A stretch of 61,629 bases of DNA from Prevotella sp. (GCA_024697645.1 JAILFH010000109.1:1-61629), one strand, 5' to 3'. Shown: positions 45,141 to 54,930, counted from the stretch's first letter. Notes: generated from the letters alone by a model not told the origin. Numbers and translations are program-made.

Positions 45141-46943
45141 TTAAATGAGGATATTAGTCAGTTGAATCTTCAGTTTCTCCAAAGTGTCGAGCGAAACGGC
45201 CTGTTCGTCGGTGATGATAGCAGGCAACAGGGCCGCATATTGCTTCTTAATCTCATGCAGATAGGAAGACTCAAGATGCTTGATTTCCTTCTTGAGCAGT
45301 TCCTTCAGTTGATAAGTGGAAGGCGATTCCTTGGTTCCATAGAAATAATTCTCCATCTTATTGATGTAACTCTTGATGTCCTTCACCGCATGAGTCCCGT
45401 GCCACATATCACGCAGAAACTCGAAATGCTTCTTATTCATGAAGGTGTTCACGTCGTCATCATAGATATTCTTGGCCGTAGACGCCTCAGCGGGCGTAAT
45501 CTTCACAGGAATCTTCCCATAGCCCGTACGTTCAGAGACCATCGTGCGGAACGCTTCCTCCTTGTTCTTGAACAGACTGAAGAGATTCAGCGATAGTTTC
45601 TGGTCAACATCCGAAAGGAACTGAACCAAAATGCCCTTCAGCATCTCCACACATTCCTCCGTAGAAGCCGAGCGGTTTATCTGAGTAGTTGAGATTGTCC
45701 GGAACACGGAACGATTAGCGGAAGATTCCACCGCACCGATGATTTCATCCTGCTCGCTCATCGTAATGCCAAGTTCTTTCTCCAGATGGTCCACATAATA
45801 CGCCATGATGTCCTTGGCCTCCTTCTTCTGGCGCAATGATGCGATTTCCTTATCTATTGTCTCAACAAGCATATCGCGTAGGGTACGAGTTCTGTCCTCG
45901 CAACGCTTCAGACGAAGTTCACTGATATTCGAGGTAATCTTCTTGTAGAGTTTGTCCTCTATTTCCTCAAACTTCTGCTGCTCTCGTTTCAAGTCCTCTT
46001 CATAGGCTGGCTCATAGGCTCCATTACCCTTCTGCGCGTCAGTAACCTTGCCGAGATTCACCCTGCTGATGAACTCCGACTCAATATTGAATCCCTTGGA
46101 GCGAATCTCCTCATATTCCTTCTGAACCTGACGCTCAATCTCGCCTTCGCGATCCTGAGGATTCTTCCAGTAGTTGGAGTCGAAGATGTTATGAACGAGA
46201 TAAACTGGCACTGCCTCGTTGTATTCCCGCAACTTCTCCAGATAGGAAGCCGAAGTCAGATTGAATGCCGAGACGGAACTATGAACAAACAGAATCAAAT
46301 CGACACGCTTCGAAATGGCGTCATAGAGCGGGTCATTCAGATTGGAAGTGTTTCCGTCGAATCCGGGCATATCGGCGAGGAAGATTTTCCCTCCGTCCAC
46401 ATGCTCGCGCTCAAGCAACTTGCTGCCAGTGGTCGTAATCGAAGTGATGATTGTACGGTCTTCCTTATTATAAGAAGGTGAAATCACATTGTTAATAGTA
46501 TCATCGGAATAGTTGAGATACTCGTCCTTCTCCAGATATTCCTCCAGTTCATGCTCCGTCACGATGCCACGCAACTCATCTACAATCAAATCCAAATCCT
46601 CAGCCTTACGGCCTTCGTGACGTGCCTTGTAGATTTCAATCTTGCAATCTTTCGGATTGGCCACATTCGAAATAATCGAAGGGCGAACCGTGCATTCGAG
46701 CGTGTCCGTTGGGCTCACGTAGCGATGGGCAAGCAGATTCACAAGGGTGGATTTTCCCGATTTCACGGGACCAACCACCAGCATGATGAACGAGCCGTTC
46801 TTATATTCGAGCGACCTGCGACTCAGTTGACCGAGTTTGTTCTTGATGTTCTCATCCACCAGTCTGGGAGCAAATTCCGAAGTCAGTTCTCCCAATTGTG
46901 CAGATATCGATTCTATCTTTTTTATGTTTGTCTTCTCACTCAT
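45141..46943 (-). CDS. Dynamin-family large GTPase
   Basis: The 600-residue protein has the dynamin G domain: P-loop GPVKSGKSTLVNLL (about 50-63), switch I threonine in DTLECTVRPS, G3 ADMPGFDGN (about 190), and G4-like LVHNIFDS. Long helical regions follow (NLEEIEDKLYKKI to MKHLESSYLHEIKK), as in bacterial dynamin-like proteins. No membrane segment is evident, so contact with the membrane is probably through helices or through the DUF697 partner. Bacterial dynamins remodel membranes under stress, in division, or in phage defence; which applies here is unknown. The ATG at 46943 is chosen because the upstream frame crosses the promoter. Confidence 0.85.
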   Translation of the reverse strand: MSEKTNIKKIESISAQLGELTSEFAPRLVDENIKNKLGQLSRRSLEYKNGSFIMLVVGPVKSGKSTLVNLLAHRYVSPTDTLECTVRPSIISNVANPKDCKIEIYKARHEGRKAEDLDLIVDELRGIVTEHELEEYLEKDEYLNYSDDTINNVISPSYNKEDRTIITSITTTGSKLLEREHVDGGKIFLADMPGFDGNTSNLNDPLYDAISKRVDLILFVHSSVSAFNLTSASYLEKLREYNEAVPVYLVHNIFDSNYWKNPQDREGEIERQVQKEYEEIRSKGFNIESEFISRVNLGKVTDAQKGNGAYEPAYEEDLKREQQKFEEIEDKLYKKITSNISELRLKRCEDRTRTLRDMLVETIDKEIASLRQKKEAKDIMAYYVDHLEKELGITMSEQDEIIGAVESSANRSVFRTISTTQINRSASTEECVEMLKGILVQFLSDVDQKLSLNLFSLFKNKEEAFRTMVSERTGYGKIPVKITPAEASTAKNIYDDDVNTFMNKKHFEFLRDMWHGTHAVKDIKSYINKMENYFYGTKESPSTYQLKELLKKEIKHLESSYLHEIKKQYAALLPAIITDEQAVSLDTLEKLKIQLTNILI

Positions 46944-46965
46944 AGCCAATTGTTTGTGATGGGTA

Positions 46966-46997
46966 CAAAGATAAATATCTTTATCGAAAAATGCAAA
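46966..46997 (-). promoter_or_regulatory. Promoter of the dynamin-DUF697 operon
   Basis: Minus-strand TTTG (46994-46997) is followed after 20 nt by TATCTTTG (46966-46973), a perfect consensus match, 23 nt from the ATG, giving a very short leader. Confidence 0.75.
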
Positions 46998-47162
46998 TTT
47001 TTCCACCATAAAACTCCAATTCTGCAAAAAACTACAAGAAAAGTGGCGGATGAAGAGTTCCCTGTCTTTCTTCTCGCTTTGGAATCTATACTCGCCTGAG
47101 GCTCAGATACTAAAGTATAAAAACTTTTGAAGAAAAGTGATGGGAATCTGAATAATAAAATG

Positions 47163-47170
47163 TATCTTTG
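47163..47170 (+). promoter_or_regulatory. -7 element of the epimerase-hydrolase gene
   Basis: TATCTTTG is a full -7 match 22 nt upstream of the ATG. No TTTG is found at the expected -33, so expression may need an activator. Confidence 0.55.
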
Positions 47171-47191
47171 TAATCGAAAACCATTAAGAAT

Positions 47192-50100
47192 ATGCAGATG
47201 AGAAAACTAACTAGATTCCTTTTATTGTTGGGGGCGTGTGTCACAACACTGACTGCCGAAGCACAGGACAGCAAGGAAGTGCTGCGCAACGAGACGATGC
47301 AAAACCTGAAGGAAAACATCCTCCCGTTCTGGATGGAGAAGACTGTCAATCCCGACGGAGGCTTCTATGGTGAGGTATTGAACAACGGAAAACCAGTTGA
47401 GAATGCACCTCAAGGCTCAGTGCTGAATGCGCGTATTTTGTGGACCTTCTCCCGGGCTTACCGCCATGAAGGACTGGAGTCATACCGACAGATGGCCGAT
47501 AGGGCTGCAGACTATTTCGTCCAGCATTTCATCGACAAGAAATACGGTGGGGTGTTCTGGTCGCTTGATAGTGAAGGCAACCTAAAAGATGCCTCCAAAC
47601 AGACTTACGCCAGCGCTTTTGGAATCTATGGACTTGCTGAGCATTTCAGAGCAACAGGCAACAGACAAAGTCTTGACGCTGCGCTGAAACTCTATGAGAC
47701 CATCGAGCAGAAGGTTCACGATAAGGCCAAGTTAGGATACATTGAAACCTTCCAACGCGACTATAGCAGAACTTCGTTAAAAGGGGTTGACGGGCAAGCC
47801 AATGCCACTAAGACGATGAACTCGCACATCCATCTGCTGGAAGCCTATACCACACTCTATCAGGTATGGCCCGACGAGGGACTAAAGGAAAATCTAAAGG
47901 AACTTCTTGGCATCTTGCAGTCCAAACTCTATTCACCCAGTCGTAACCATCTGATTCTGTTCTGCGATGACGACTGGAATCCGATTGGTGAAGTCGACTC
48001 CTACGGACACGACATCGAGACATCGTGGCTGATAAGTGAAGCCGCAGCGACTATTGGCGACCCTGCATTGAAAAAGGAGATTGACAAACAGGCAGTGAAA
48101 ATGGTTCGGACGGCTCTGAAAGAGGGACTGAATCAGGAAGGCGCCATGCGTTATGAAAAAACTCCTCGGGGGATGAGCAAGAAAATGTCGTGGTGGCCAC
48201 AGTGTGAGACAATCATCGGAGCCGTTAACGCGTGGCAACTGACTGGCGACAAGTCGTTCCTCGATGCTGCGCTCAAGAACTGGACATACGTAAAGGCCTA
48301 TTTCATCGACTATGAAAACGGTGGTTGGTTCAAGGAACTCAGCGAAGACGGCAAGAATCTGAATGCACCAAAGGTCAACGAATGGAACTGCCCATATCAC
48401 AATAGCCGAATGGCCTTTGAACTTGCTGAGCGCCTTGCTCCCGCAGTTGTTCATACCGAGGTAATGGCCTGGAGCAATATTACAGGTGTACGACTCGAGG
48501 GCGAACTGATTGACTTCGAATCATCCCTGAGGGTCGGAAAACATGGTGGAAGAATGGAAACGAGCGGAAGGGAAAGACAACGCCGAATCAGATACAACCG
48601 AGTGGGAAACACTCAGACAACAATCACGCCGATGCATGGGGCAGAATTCACGCAGTCGGTGGTTGACGTTGATACCCAAACCGTCAAACTGAACTGGAAG
48701 GTTGAGGCCAAGGAAGACTTGGACGAAAGCGCCTGGTTCTGTATCAGTTTCCCCAAAAACCACTATTCGGCGGCTAAATTCCGGATTCAGAAGAAGAAAA
48801 TCACGGTAAGCACGCCCGAACGAAGTATCGGAATATTGTTTGACAAAACCGTCAATGCGACCATCAAGAATGAGGGCGAGAATAATGTGCTCTATGTCAC
48901 GCTGATGCCAACGCTCAAAAATGGCAATTCTGCAGAACTCTCCGCAACTATGACCGTCAACGGCAAGCGACATTACGAAACAGCAGAAATTGCCATTGAC
49001 CTTACAAAGCCCGGCAGAGAGTTTGCCGGTTTTGGCGGCAACTTCCGCATTCAGAATCCCGCCAAAGACCCAATGGTCATCGACTATTGCCTTAGGAATA
49101 TGCGCATTGCCTTCGGGCGAGTGGAGATGCCCTGGGCCGTATGGGACCAACAAGGCAAAGAGGCTCCTCATGTGAAACATAGCGCTGAGATGGCCCAACG
49201 ACTGAAGCAAATCGGTATGCCTGTCATCGTCAGTTGCTGGTTCCCGCCAACATGGGCTGGCGATCAGACCACTCGCTCTAACGGTTTTGATAAAGCCTAC
49301 CATCTGAAGAGTTCGGAGCAAGAGCGGATTTTCGCCTCATTGGCAAGTTATCTGGAATTCCTGAAGACAGACTATGGCGTAGAGGCCGACTATTTCTCCT
49401 TCAACGAATCTGACTTGGGAATCGATGTTGTATTTTCACCTGAGGAACACCGCGACTTCATCAAAGCCTTCGGACAGTATCTGGCTAATCGGGGACTGAA
49501 GACACTTATGCTATTGGGCGACAATTCCGATGCTACCACCTTCGATTTCATTCTGCCTTCGCTCAATGATCCTGCTGCCCACAAATACATTGGAGCCGTT
49601 TCGTTCCACTCGTGGAGAGGATGTGATAACGCAACGCTGAAGAAGTGGGCAGGTGCTTCTCGCCAGTTGAATGTTCCTCTGATTGTTGGAGAAGGCAGCA
49701 CCGATGCCGCTGCCCATCAGTATCCGGCTATTTTCAATGAATCTACTTTCGCCCTCTACGAAATCAATCTCTATACCCGTTTGTGCGCCATTTGCCAACC
49801 GCTAAGTATTCTTCAGTGGCAACTCACCTCTGACTATTCGCTCCTATGGGGCAATGGAATCTATCGTTCGGAAGGCCCCTTGCGACCCACGCAGCGTTTC
49901 TTCAAACTGAAACAACTCTCCATGACACCTGAGAACGCTTTTGCCGTTCCTGTTTCCTGCAATGCGGAGAACATGAACGTGGCCGCTTTTGCTAAGACTG
50001 CAACTGGGGAGAGCGCTGTTCATATCGTGAACAATGGTGCTTCACGTGAGGCGCGCATCTCTGGACTTCCTGCTGAAACGAAAGAGGTTGTGGTGTTTGT

Positions 50101-50212
50101 AACAAATAGGAATAGTCAGGCTGAAGCCAAGTTGCTAAAGGTGACCGATGGAAGCGTCAGTCTGCCCCTGCCTGGAGAGAGTTTCATCTCCATATTCTCG
50201 CATACGAACTAA
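47192..50212 (+). CDS. Secreted fusion of cellobiose 2-epimerase and GH30-like hydrolase
   Basis: The 1006-residue protein has a signal peptide (LTRFLLLLGACVTTLTAEAQ). Residues about 25-415 are an AGE/cellobiose 2-epimerase (alpha6/alpha6)-barrel with its residues in place: NARILWTFSRAYR, NSHIHLLEAYTTL (His near 212), SYGHDIETSWLI (His near 272) and CPYHNSRMAFEL (His near 402). After a beta-rich linker, residues about 600-1006 form a clan GH-A barrel resembling GH30: GFGGNFRI, acid/base Glu near 738 in YFSFNESDLG, nucleophile Glu near 833 in VGEGSTD, then a small beta domain. Epimerases of this family are normally separate cytoplasmic enzymes. It is followed 31 nt later by a carboxylesterase. 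Confidence 0.83.
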   Translation: MQMRKLTRFLLLLGACVTTLTAEAQDSKEVLRNETMQNLKENILPFWMEKTVNPDGGFYGEVLNNGKPVENAPQGSVLNARILWTFSRAYRHEGLESYRQMADRAADYFVQHFIDKKYGGVFWSLDSEGNLKDASKQTYASAFGIYGLAEHFRATGNRQSLDAALKLYETIEQKVHDKAKLGYIETFQRDYSRTSLKGVDGQANATKTMNSHIHLLEAYTTLYQVWPDEGLKENLKELLGILQSKLYSPSRNHLILFCDDDWNPIGEVDSYGHDIETSWLISEAAATIGDPALKKEIDKQAVKMVRTALKEGLNQEGAMRYEKTPRGMSKKMSWWPQCETIIGAVNAWQLTGDKSFLDAALKNWTYVKAYFIDYENGGWFKELSEDGKNLNAPKVNEWNCPYHNSRMAFELAERLAPAVVHTEVMAWSNITGVRLEGELIDFESSLRVGKHGGRMETSGRERQRRIRYNRVGNTQTTITPMHGAEFTQSVVDVDTQTVKLNWKVEAKEDLDESAWFCISFPKNHYSAAKFRIQKKKITVSTPERSIGILFDKTVNATIKNEGENNVLYVTLMPTLKNGNSAELSATMTVNGKRHYETAEIAIDLTKPGREFAGFGGNFRIQNPAKDPMVIDYCLRNMRIAFGRVEMPWAVWDQQGKEAPHVKHSAEMAQRLKQIGMPVIVSCWFPPTWAGDQTTRSNGFDKAYHLKSSEQERIFASLASYLEFLKTDYGVEADYFSFNESDLGIDVVFSPEEHRDFIKAFGQYLANRGLKTLMLLGDNSDATTFDFILPSLNDPAAHKYIGAVSFHSWRGCDNATLKKWAGASRQLNVPLIVGEGSTDAAAHQYPAIFNESTFALYEINLYTRLCAICQPLSILQWQLTSDYSLLWGNGIYRSEGPLRPTQRFFKLKQLSMTPENAFAVPVSCNAENMNVAAFAKTATGESAVHIVNNGASREARISGLPAETKEVVVFVTNRNSQAEAKLLKVTDGSVSLPLPGESFISIFSHTN

Positions 50213-50243
50213 TCTTTACTATTCAAATAAATAATTAAGACCG

Positions 50244-51686
50244 ATGAACATGAAAACAAGACTGACAATGGTGGCGCTTCTGCTGCCAATGCTGCTGAAT
50301 GCCCAGACATTCGACAGTTCTACAAAAGCCACTTTGGCCCAGACGAAGTACGGACAAGTGGCAGGTTATATCGAACGAGGTGTCTACACCTATAAAGGTA
50401 TTCCCTACGCCAAGGCTGACCGATTTATGCCTGCCCAGGAACCAGACGCATGGAAGGGAGTCCGCTCGTCACGCCACTGGGGACCTGTTTGCCCACAAGC
50501 CAAGAACAACGGATGGCGCGGCGACCAAACTGCATTCTTCTATCAGTGGAACGATGGATTCCAGAGCGAGGATTGCCTGCGACTGAACATATGGACTAAG
50601 GGTCTGAACGATGGAAAGAAGCGTCCCGTGCTATTCTGGCTTCATGGTGGTGGCTACACCTCAGGCAACGGACAGGAGCACCCGGGTTATGACGGACGAA
50701 ATCTTGCCGACAAAGGCGACGTAGTGGTGGTAACCATCAATCATCGCCTAAACGTGCTCGGATTCCTTGATCTCTCTGGCTTTGGCGAGAAATATAAAGA
50801 GTCGGCCAATCTCGGAATGACCGATATCGTCGCCGCCCTTCGATGGGTGAAGGAGAACATTGCCAACTTCGGTGGCGACCCCAACTGCGTCACTATTTTC
50901 GGTCAGTCAGGTGGTGGTGGAAAGGTCTCCACCCTGCTCTGCATGCCTTCAGCCAAAGGACTTTTCCATAGGGCAATGGTAATGAGCGGATCATTCCTTG
51001 GAAGTACGCCACAGGAAGCGGCTCGTGAAGTTGGCCAACTGACAGCCTGGTATCTGGGTCTGACTACTTCGACCATCGACAGCATTCAGCATGTGCCTTA
51101 CGAGAAACTGCTTGACGCTGCCAACAAGGCTTTCAGGGAAGTGAGCCAGCGAAATCGTAATCAGCGTGTCGGTCACGGCATTCGTCTTGGATGGGGACCT
51201 GTCAATGATGGCGACATTATGCCTGGTCTTTTCGAAAACGGAAGTGAGAAAATCTCAAACGACATTCCATTGCTCATCGGTTCTACCCTCAATGAATTCT
51301 CTACACCGAAAGTTGATGAGATGGTACGTCCTGCAGTTATACAGCAAGCCTCTATTCGTTGTCAGGACGGAGGTGCGCCAGTCTACGTCTATCTCTCCGG
51401 CTATCAGTCGCCCACAATGGACGGAAACTTCCACGCCTGTCATAATTCTGACATTCCGTTCTTCTTCAATAATGTGTTGAAGAGCGCCCAGATGACTGGT
51501 GCCACGAAAGAAGGACTCGCCTTAGGCGACAAGATGAGCAGTGCGCTCATCAATTTTGCCCGCACAGGAAATCCCAATGCCAAAGGTCTTCCCCAGTGGC
51601 CTGCATTCACACCCGAAACTGAAGCCACTATGTATTTCGATGCGCCAAAGAGCCACATCACTTATAAGGATTCAAACAAAAAATAG
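50244..51686 (+). CDS. Secreted type B carboxylesterase
   Basis: The 480-residue alpha/beta hydrolase has a signal peptide (MKTRLTMVALLLPMLLNAQ), the N-terminal motif GVYTYKGIPYAKADRFMPAQ, the oxyanion motif FWLHGGGYTSGN, the nucleophile serine in FGQSGGGGKVS (GQSGG in place of the common GESAGG), an acid Glu in GSTLNEFS and the His in HACHNSDIPFFFN. It would cleave ester groups, possibly acyl or cinnamoyl decorations of plant polysaccharides, in the periplasm. Second gene of the unit with the epimerase-hydrolase fusion. Confidence 0.87.
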   Translation: MNMKTRLTMVALLLPMLLNAQTFDSSTKATLAQTKYGQVAGYIERGVYTYKGIPYAKADRFMPAQEPDAWKGVRSSRHWGPVCPQAKNNGWRGDQTAFFYQWNDGFQSEDCLRLNIWTKGLNDGKKRPVLFWLHGGGYTSGNGQEHPGYDGRNLADKGDVVVVTINHRLNVLGFLDLSGFGEKYKESANLGMTDIVAALRWVKENIANFGGDPNCVTIFGQSGGGGKVSTLLCMPSAKGLFHRAMVMSGSFLGSTPQEAAREVGQLTAWYLGLTTSTIDSIQHVPYEKLLDAANKAFREVSQRNRNQRVGHGIRLGWGPVNDGDIMPGLFENGSEKISNDIPLLIGSTLNEFSTPKVDEMVRPAVIQQASIRCQDGGAPVYVYLSGYQSPTMDGNFHACHNSDIPFFFNNVLKSAQMTGATKEGLALGDKMSSALINFARTGNPNAKGLPQWPAFTPETEATMYFDAPKSHITYKDSNKK

Positions 51687-51692
51687 AATAAG

Positions 51693-52040
51693 ACCTACCG
51701 ACCTACCATAACCCCTCGCAAACCCCGATGAATAAAGGGCTGAGGGCATGGTAGGTCTTTCTTATACACCTACCATAGACCTACCATCGGACTTACCATA
51801 GACCTACCATCAGGAATTGCTTTTTGCTCCTCATGCCAATTAGTTCCTTATATTAAAAGGTGGAAATCTGAAGTTCTCAATAAAGACTTTGAGAATGATT
51901 ACTCCTTCATTCTTGCCCACAGAATAGTGCCTGATAGTAGGTCTTATGGTAGGTCTATGGTAGGTCTTGAGCGAAGACCTACCATGCCGCAAACCCTTTG
52001 CTGAAGGGCGTTTGCGAGGGGTTATGGTAGGTCGGTAGGT
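51693..52040. repeat. Long inverted repeat built from CCTACCAT motifs
   Basis: The outer 31 bp of each arm (51693-51723 and 52010-52040) are perfectly complementary. Pairing continues inward with mismatches through GCATGGTAGGTC (51746-51757 with 51976-51987) to ATCAGG/CCTGAT (51809-51814 with 51930-51935). Each arm also holds its own internal inverted repeats (GACCTACCAT with ATGGTAGGTC). The 9-mer ACCTACCAT or its complement occurs about nine times. It lies between convergent genes, starting 6 bp after the esterase stop, so it may also act as a bidirectional terminator, but it lacks the usual T-run. Confidence 0.85.
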
Positions 52041-52080
52041 GTTAAGCGATATAAACTCTTTTCAGGACAAACACACTATA

Positions 52081-52234
52081 TAAAGCATATCTCTATACCC
52101 TATGAAGCATGCCTTTCTGTAGTCAAGAGTATGCCTTTCTACTATCAATAGCATATCTTTCTATCATCAGGAGTATACCTTTCTATGGTCAAAACCACTA
52201 CTCTACTCCATCAAGATAAGTGCCTTAGCCAGAC
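52081..52234. repeat. 22-bp tandem array C (7 units)
   Basis: Seven units of exactly 22 bp start at 52081, 52103, 52125, 52147, 52169, 52191 and 52213; the last two are degenerate. Consensus AARAGYATGCCTTTCTA plus a variable tail, the same as arrays A and B. It begins 40 bp after the long inverted repeat. The final 77 bp before the GH9 stop show nothing else. Confidence 0.85.
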
Positions 52235-52311
52235 AATCCACACATTCTACGAGTGGTTAAAAGGCTATTGACAGGCGACTAGTGCACAGGATAATCATTC
52301 TGAAATTCCCG

Positions 52312-54930
52312 TTACTTATTGTTATTATTAACGATATCTTTCAATGACGAACCGAAGATGACATACTGTGTGTTGCCGGCAATGGTTCCCTCATTTTGTC
52401 CCCACAGGAAGGGCCAATCGTCATAGTTCTCGAAATGGTCAGGTTTGCGGAACAATAATCCGGGAGCCACATTACCAGGAATGAACGAGAAGTCAGCACG
52501 ATTGTTGCCATAGAACACCTGCTTGGGACGCGCAGCACCCACTACAGCCACGAAAGAGTAGTTGTGATAGGGATGACAACCATAGAGCCAGTTGGCCACA
52601 CGATATACCTCATCCTTGCTGACGATGTCGGGATAGTAAAGGTGAGCATAGTTGACGGCGATGCCAAAGTTGAGTACCATATTTACGCCAGCCCAGTTCC
52701 CAAGCCCAATGGGTACTCCGTAAGGATTCTGCTGGTCGAAATCCTGAATATAGGCATTATACTTTTCTACATAAGGACGCAACTTCTGCTTATATGCCTC
52801 ATCCATATAGGGTATGGCGTCAAGCGCAGTCTGCATATTAGAGGCCAGCCTTAATTCCAGGGCATCCCAAATCTGCTTGACAAAGTTGTCCAGATACTGT
52901 TGCTCTTGGGTTGCACCATAGAGTTGCAAATTGGTCGCCATATCACCCAGTTTTTCTCGGTTCTGACGACTGCGCTGCAATAGTTTCTGGCGTTTTTTAT
53001 CAGGCTTTCCTGAGGTCTGTGTGCCTTCGAAACCATCAATCCAGTTAAACTCCGTCTCATTTTTAGCCTGACGCTGATTAATCAGTTCCGACGCCTCCTG
53101 CATCAGACGTTTCGACTGGGTGAGTGCCCGCTGTGCAAGTTCGTCATTATAGCCCTTCAGCGCATGACTGGCTGCGGCAAACATGGTTGCAGCACGAAGG
53201 TCCAACTGGGGATTACGAGTAGTGAAAGCCCACATATCGTCAGGAGTTCCACTACGTTTTCCATCGGCCGACACTTCATAGGGCTTCAAAGATGGATCAT
53301 AGTGAAGTCCGTCAGTAATCGAAGCAGCATCACCCAAGTGGTGATAGTTGTCCAATACCGAATTGGAAAGTGTCTGAGCCATGTGTCCAATCTGCTCAGC
53401 CTGTGCCACAAGATTCAATGTGCCGTGTTCGATGAACTGCAGAATATCTGGTGTTCCATCGGGACGATGCAAGTCGACATAGCGTTGCTCCTGACTGACA
53501 AATGTCTCATCGCGCTGTGGTCTGAAGAGTTCCCATGTGCGAATGAAGTTATGCACCACATTGATGTTTGACCCCGTCTCGATATCAAAGTCACCAGCAT
53601 CGAAGAATCCGCCAATATTCAAGCCGGGAATTAGTTCCAGAGGCTTATACTTTGTATCGGTAGTCGGCCCCTGACTGTGCAAATCGAAATGGTCGCTGGG
53701 AGGAGCCTGCAGATATCCCTCCTTGAAAGGTTCTCCATGCCAAGTGCGATAGCCCTCATTTACATACATGTGGTTCATGTGGATTGGAACCCAGACATCC
53801 GTCGTGGCATCCGTAATCTTGTCATAAACGTGGTCATCAATCAGGAAGTTATTAGTCTTTGTCTTGCCATACTGGATATAATATACTCCCGACTCATGAA
53901 CGCTGGAGAAGTCGAACTTCACATAATTATATTTGTAATAGGGCCCCCACGATGTAATATTGCTTTTGTAGGCCTCTTCTGTGGTGCCGTCAGACTTAAT
54001 TCGCATCAGTGTGGCCGTAGCCTGCGGAGTGTCTTTTTGGTCGAGTTCAATGACGGCGACCTTAGGTTGCTGGGGGATATAGCCTATCTGAGAGAAACCG
54101 ATATTTGGCTCGCGAATCCAACCGGGAATAGCATTGGGCTCAATAGTCCATGTTATCACTTTTCCAGTCTTACCTTTCGGCAATAGACTGCGAAGCACAT
54201 ACCAACCGTTCTGCGCGAGGATTCGACCGTCGTACAGCATCATCTCTGCACCATCACTCTTAATGCTGATGGTGCGCTCTGGAGTTTCTGGCGCCATCAG
54301 GAGATGATGTCCTCGCTCTATAGGTAGCGGATCGATAAAACGGTCTGTACCACGGTCATCATAGGTCTTAAAACCTTTATACTGGCGAGGTTTCTCACTA
54401 TTGGGACGGGTAATGGTCTGACTGGTTGCATAACGCGGCAGACGGCCCAGCCGACCATCCATCATAAATGTCTTCAGCCAATACTGAGACGGAAGAAACT
54501 CTATATTGAAACCAGCCTCGCCAGCCAATTTCTCTGGAACGGGCTTATCCAACCACACAGCAATCTCCACCGATTCGCCCTTGGCTGTAGCCACTATCCT
54601 ACTATCGAAGTCATAGTCGTCATAGCGAAGGGAGACCTCTATGCTACCAGCCTCTTTGTCAACTTTTCTGCCGGTCATTCGTGGCACCAGATCCCATTGC
54701 TCAGGTGTGTTATTCAAACGCACGGCTCCTCCCTGCACTGTTCTTACCCCATGATGGATAATCTCAATGCCCGAGTTTTTCTCGTCGTTGAAGCCTCCGT
54801 TAAAACTGTTGCTGAATATCAAAACGTTGACACCTTGCTGTTCGAAATACTCTTTGTCGTTCAGTTGCAGACTCTGAGCATGACAGATTCCGGGTGCTAC
54901 CAGCAATAATAAAATGAATAGTTGTTTCAT
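52312..54930 (-). CDS. Secreted GH9 family glycoside hydrolase
   Basis: The 872-residue protein has a signal peptide (MKQLFILLLLVAPGICHAQ), an N-terminal beta-rich region of about 270 residues, an Ig-like CelD_N module (about 275-375; GFSQIGYIPQQPKVAVIELD, SGVYYIQYGKTKTNNFLI), and a GH9 (alpha/alpha)6 barrel with catalytic base Asp in GGFFDAGDFDIETG (about 441-454) and acid Glu in LWGQNEGTIA (near 849). GH9 enzymes are inverting beta-1,4-glucanases or exo-glucosidases. The extra N-terminal domain before CelD_N is unusual. Last gene of a minus-strand run starting at 58939; the gap to the esterase-VOC gene is 118 nt. Confidence 0.87.
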   Translation of the reverse strand: MKQLFILLLLVAPGICHAQSLQLNDKEYFEQQGVNVLIFSNSFNGGFNDEKNSGIEIIHHGVRTVQGGAVRLNNTPEQWDLVPRMTGRKVDKEAGSIEVSLRYDDYDFDSRIVATAKGESVEIAVWLDKPVPEKLAGEAGFNIEFLPSQYWLKTFMMDGRLGRLPRYATSQTITRPNSEKPRQYKGFKTYDDRGTDRFIDPLPIERGHHLLMAPETPERTISIKSDGAEMMLYDGRILAQNGWYVLRSLLPKGKTGKVITWTIEPNAIPGWIREPNIGFSQIGYIPQQPKVAVIELDQKDTPQATATLMRIKSDGTTEEAYKSNITSWGPYYKYNYVKFDFSSVHESGVYYIQYGKTKTNNFLIDDHVYDKITDATTDVWVPIHMNHMYVNEGYRTWHGEPFKEGYLQAPPSDHFDLHSQGPTTDTKYKPLELIPGLNIGGFFDAGDFDIETGSNINVVHNFIRTWELFRPQRDETFVSQEQRYVDLHRPDGTPDILQFIEHGTLNLVAQAEQIGHMAQTLSNSVLDNYHHLGDAASITDGLHYDPSLKPYEVSADGKRSGTPDDMWAFTTRNPQLDLRAATMFAAASHALKGYNDELAQRALTQSKRLMQEASELINQRQAKNETEFNWIDGFEGTQTSGKPDKKRQKLLQRSRQNREKLGDMATNLQLYGATQEQQYLDNFVKQIWDALELRLASNMQTALDAIPYMDEAYKQKLRPYVEKYNAYIQDFDQQNPYGVPIGLGNWAGVNMVLNFGIAVNYAHLYYPDIVSKDEVYRVANWLYGCHPYHNYSFVAVVGAARPKQVFYGNNRADFSFIPGNVAPGLLFRKPDHFENYDDWPFLWGQNEGTIAGNTQYVIFGSSLKDIVNNNNK

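Noticed and set aside
51693..52040. Insertion sequence remnant
   Set aside because: No transposase fragment between the arms and no obvious target duplication; a non-autonomous element remains possible and is listed as a finding.
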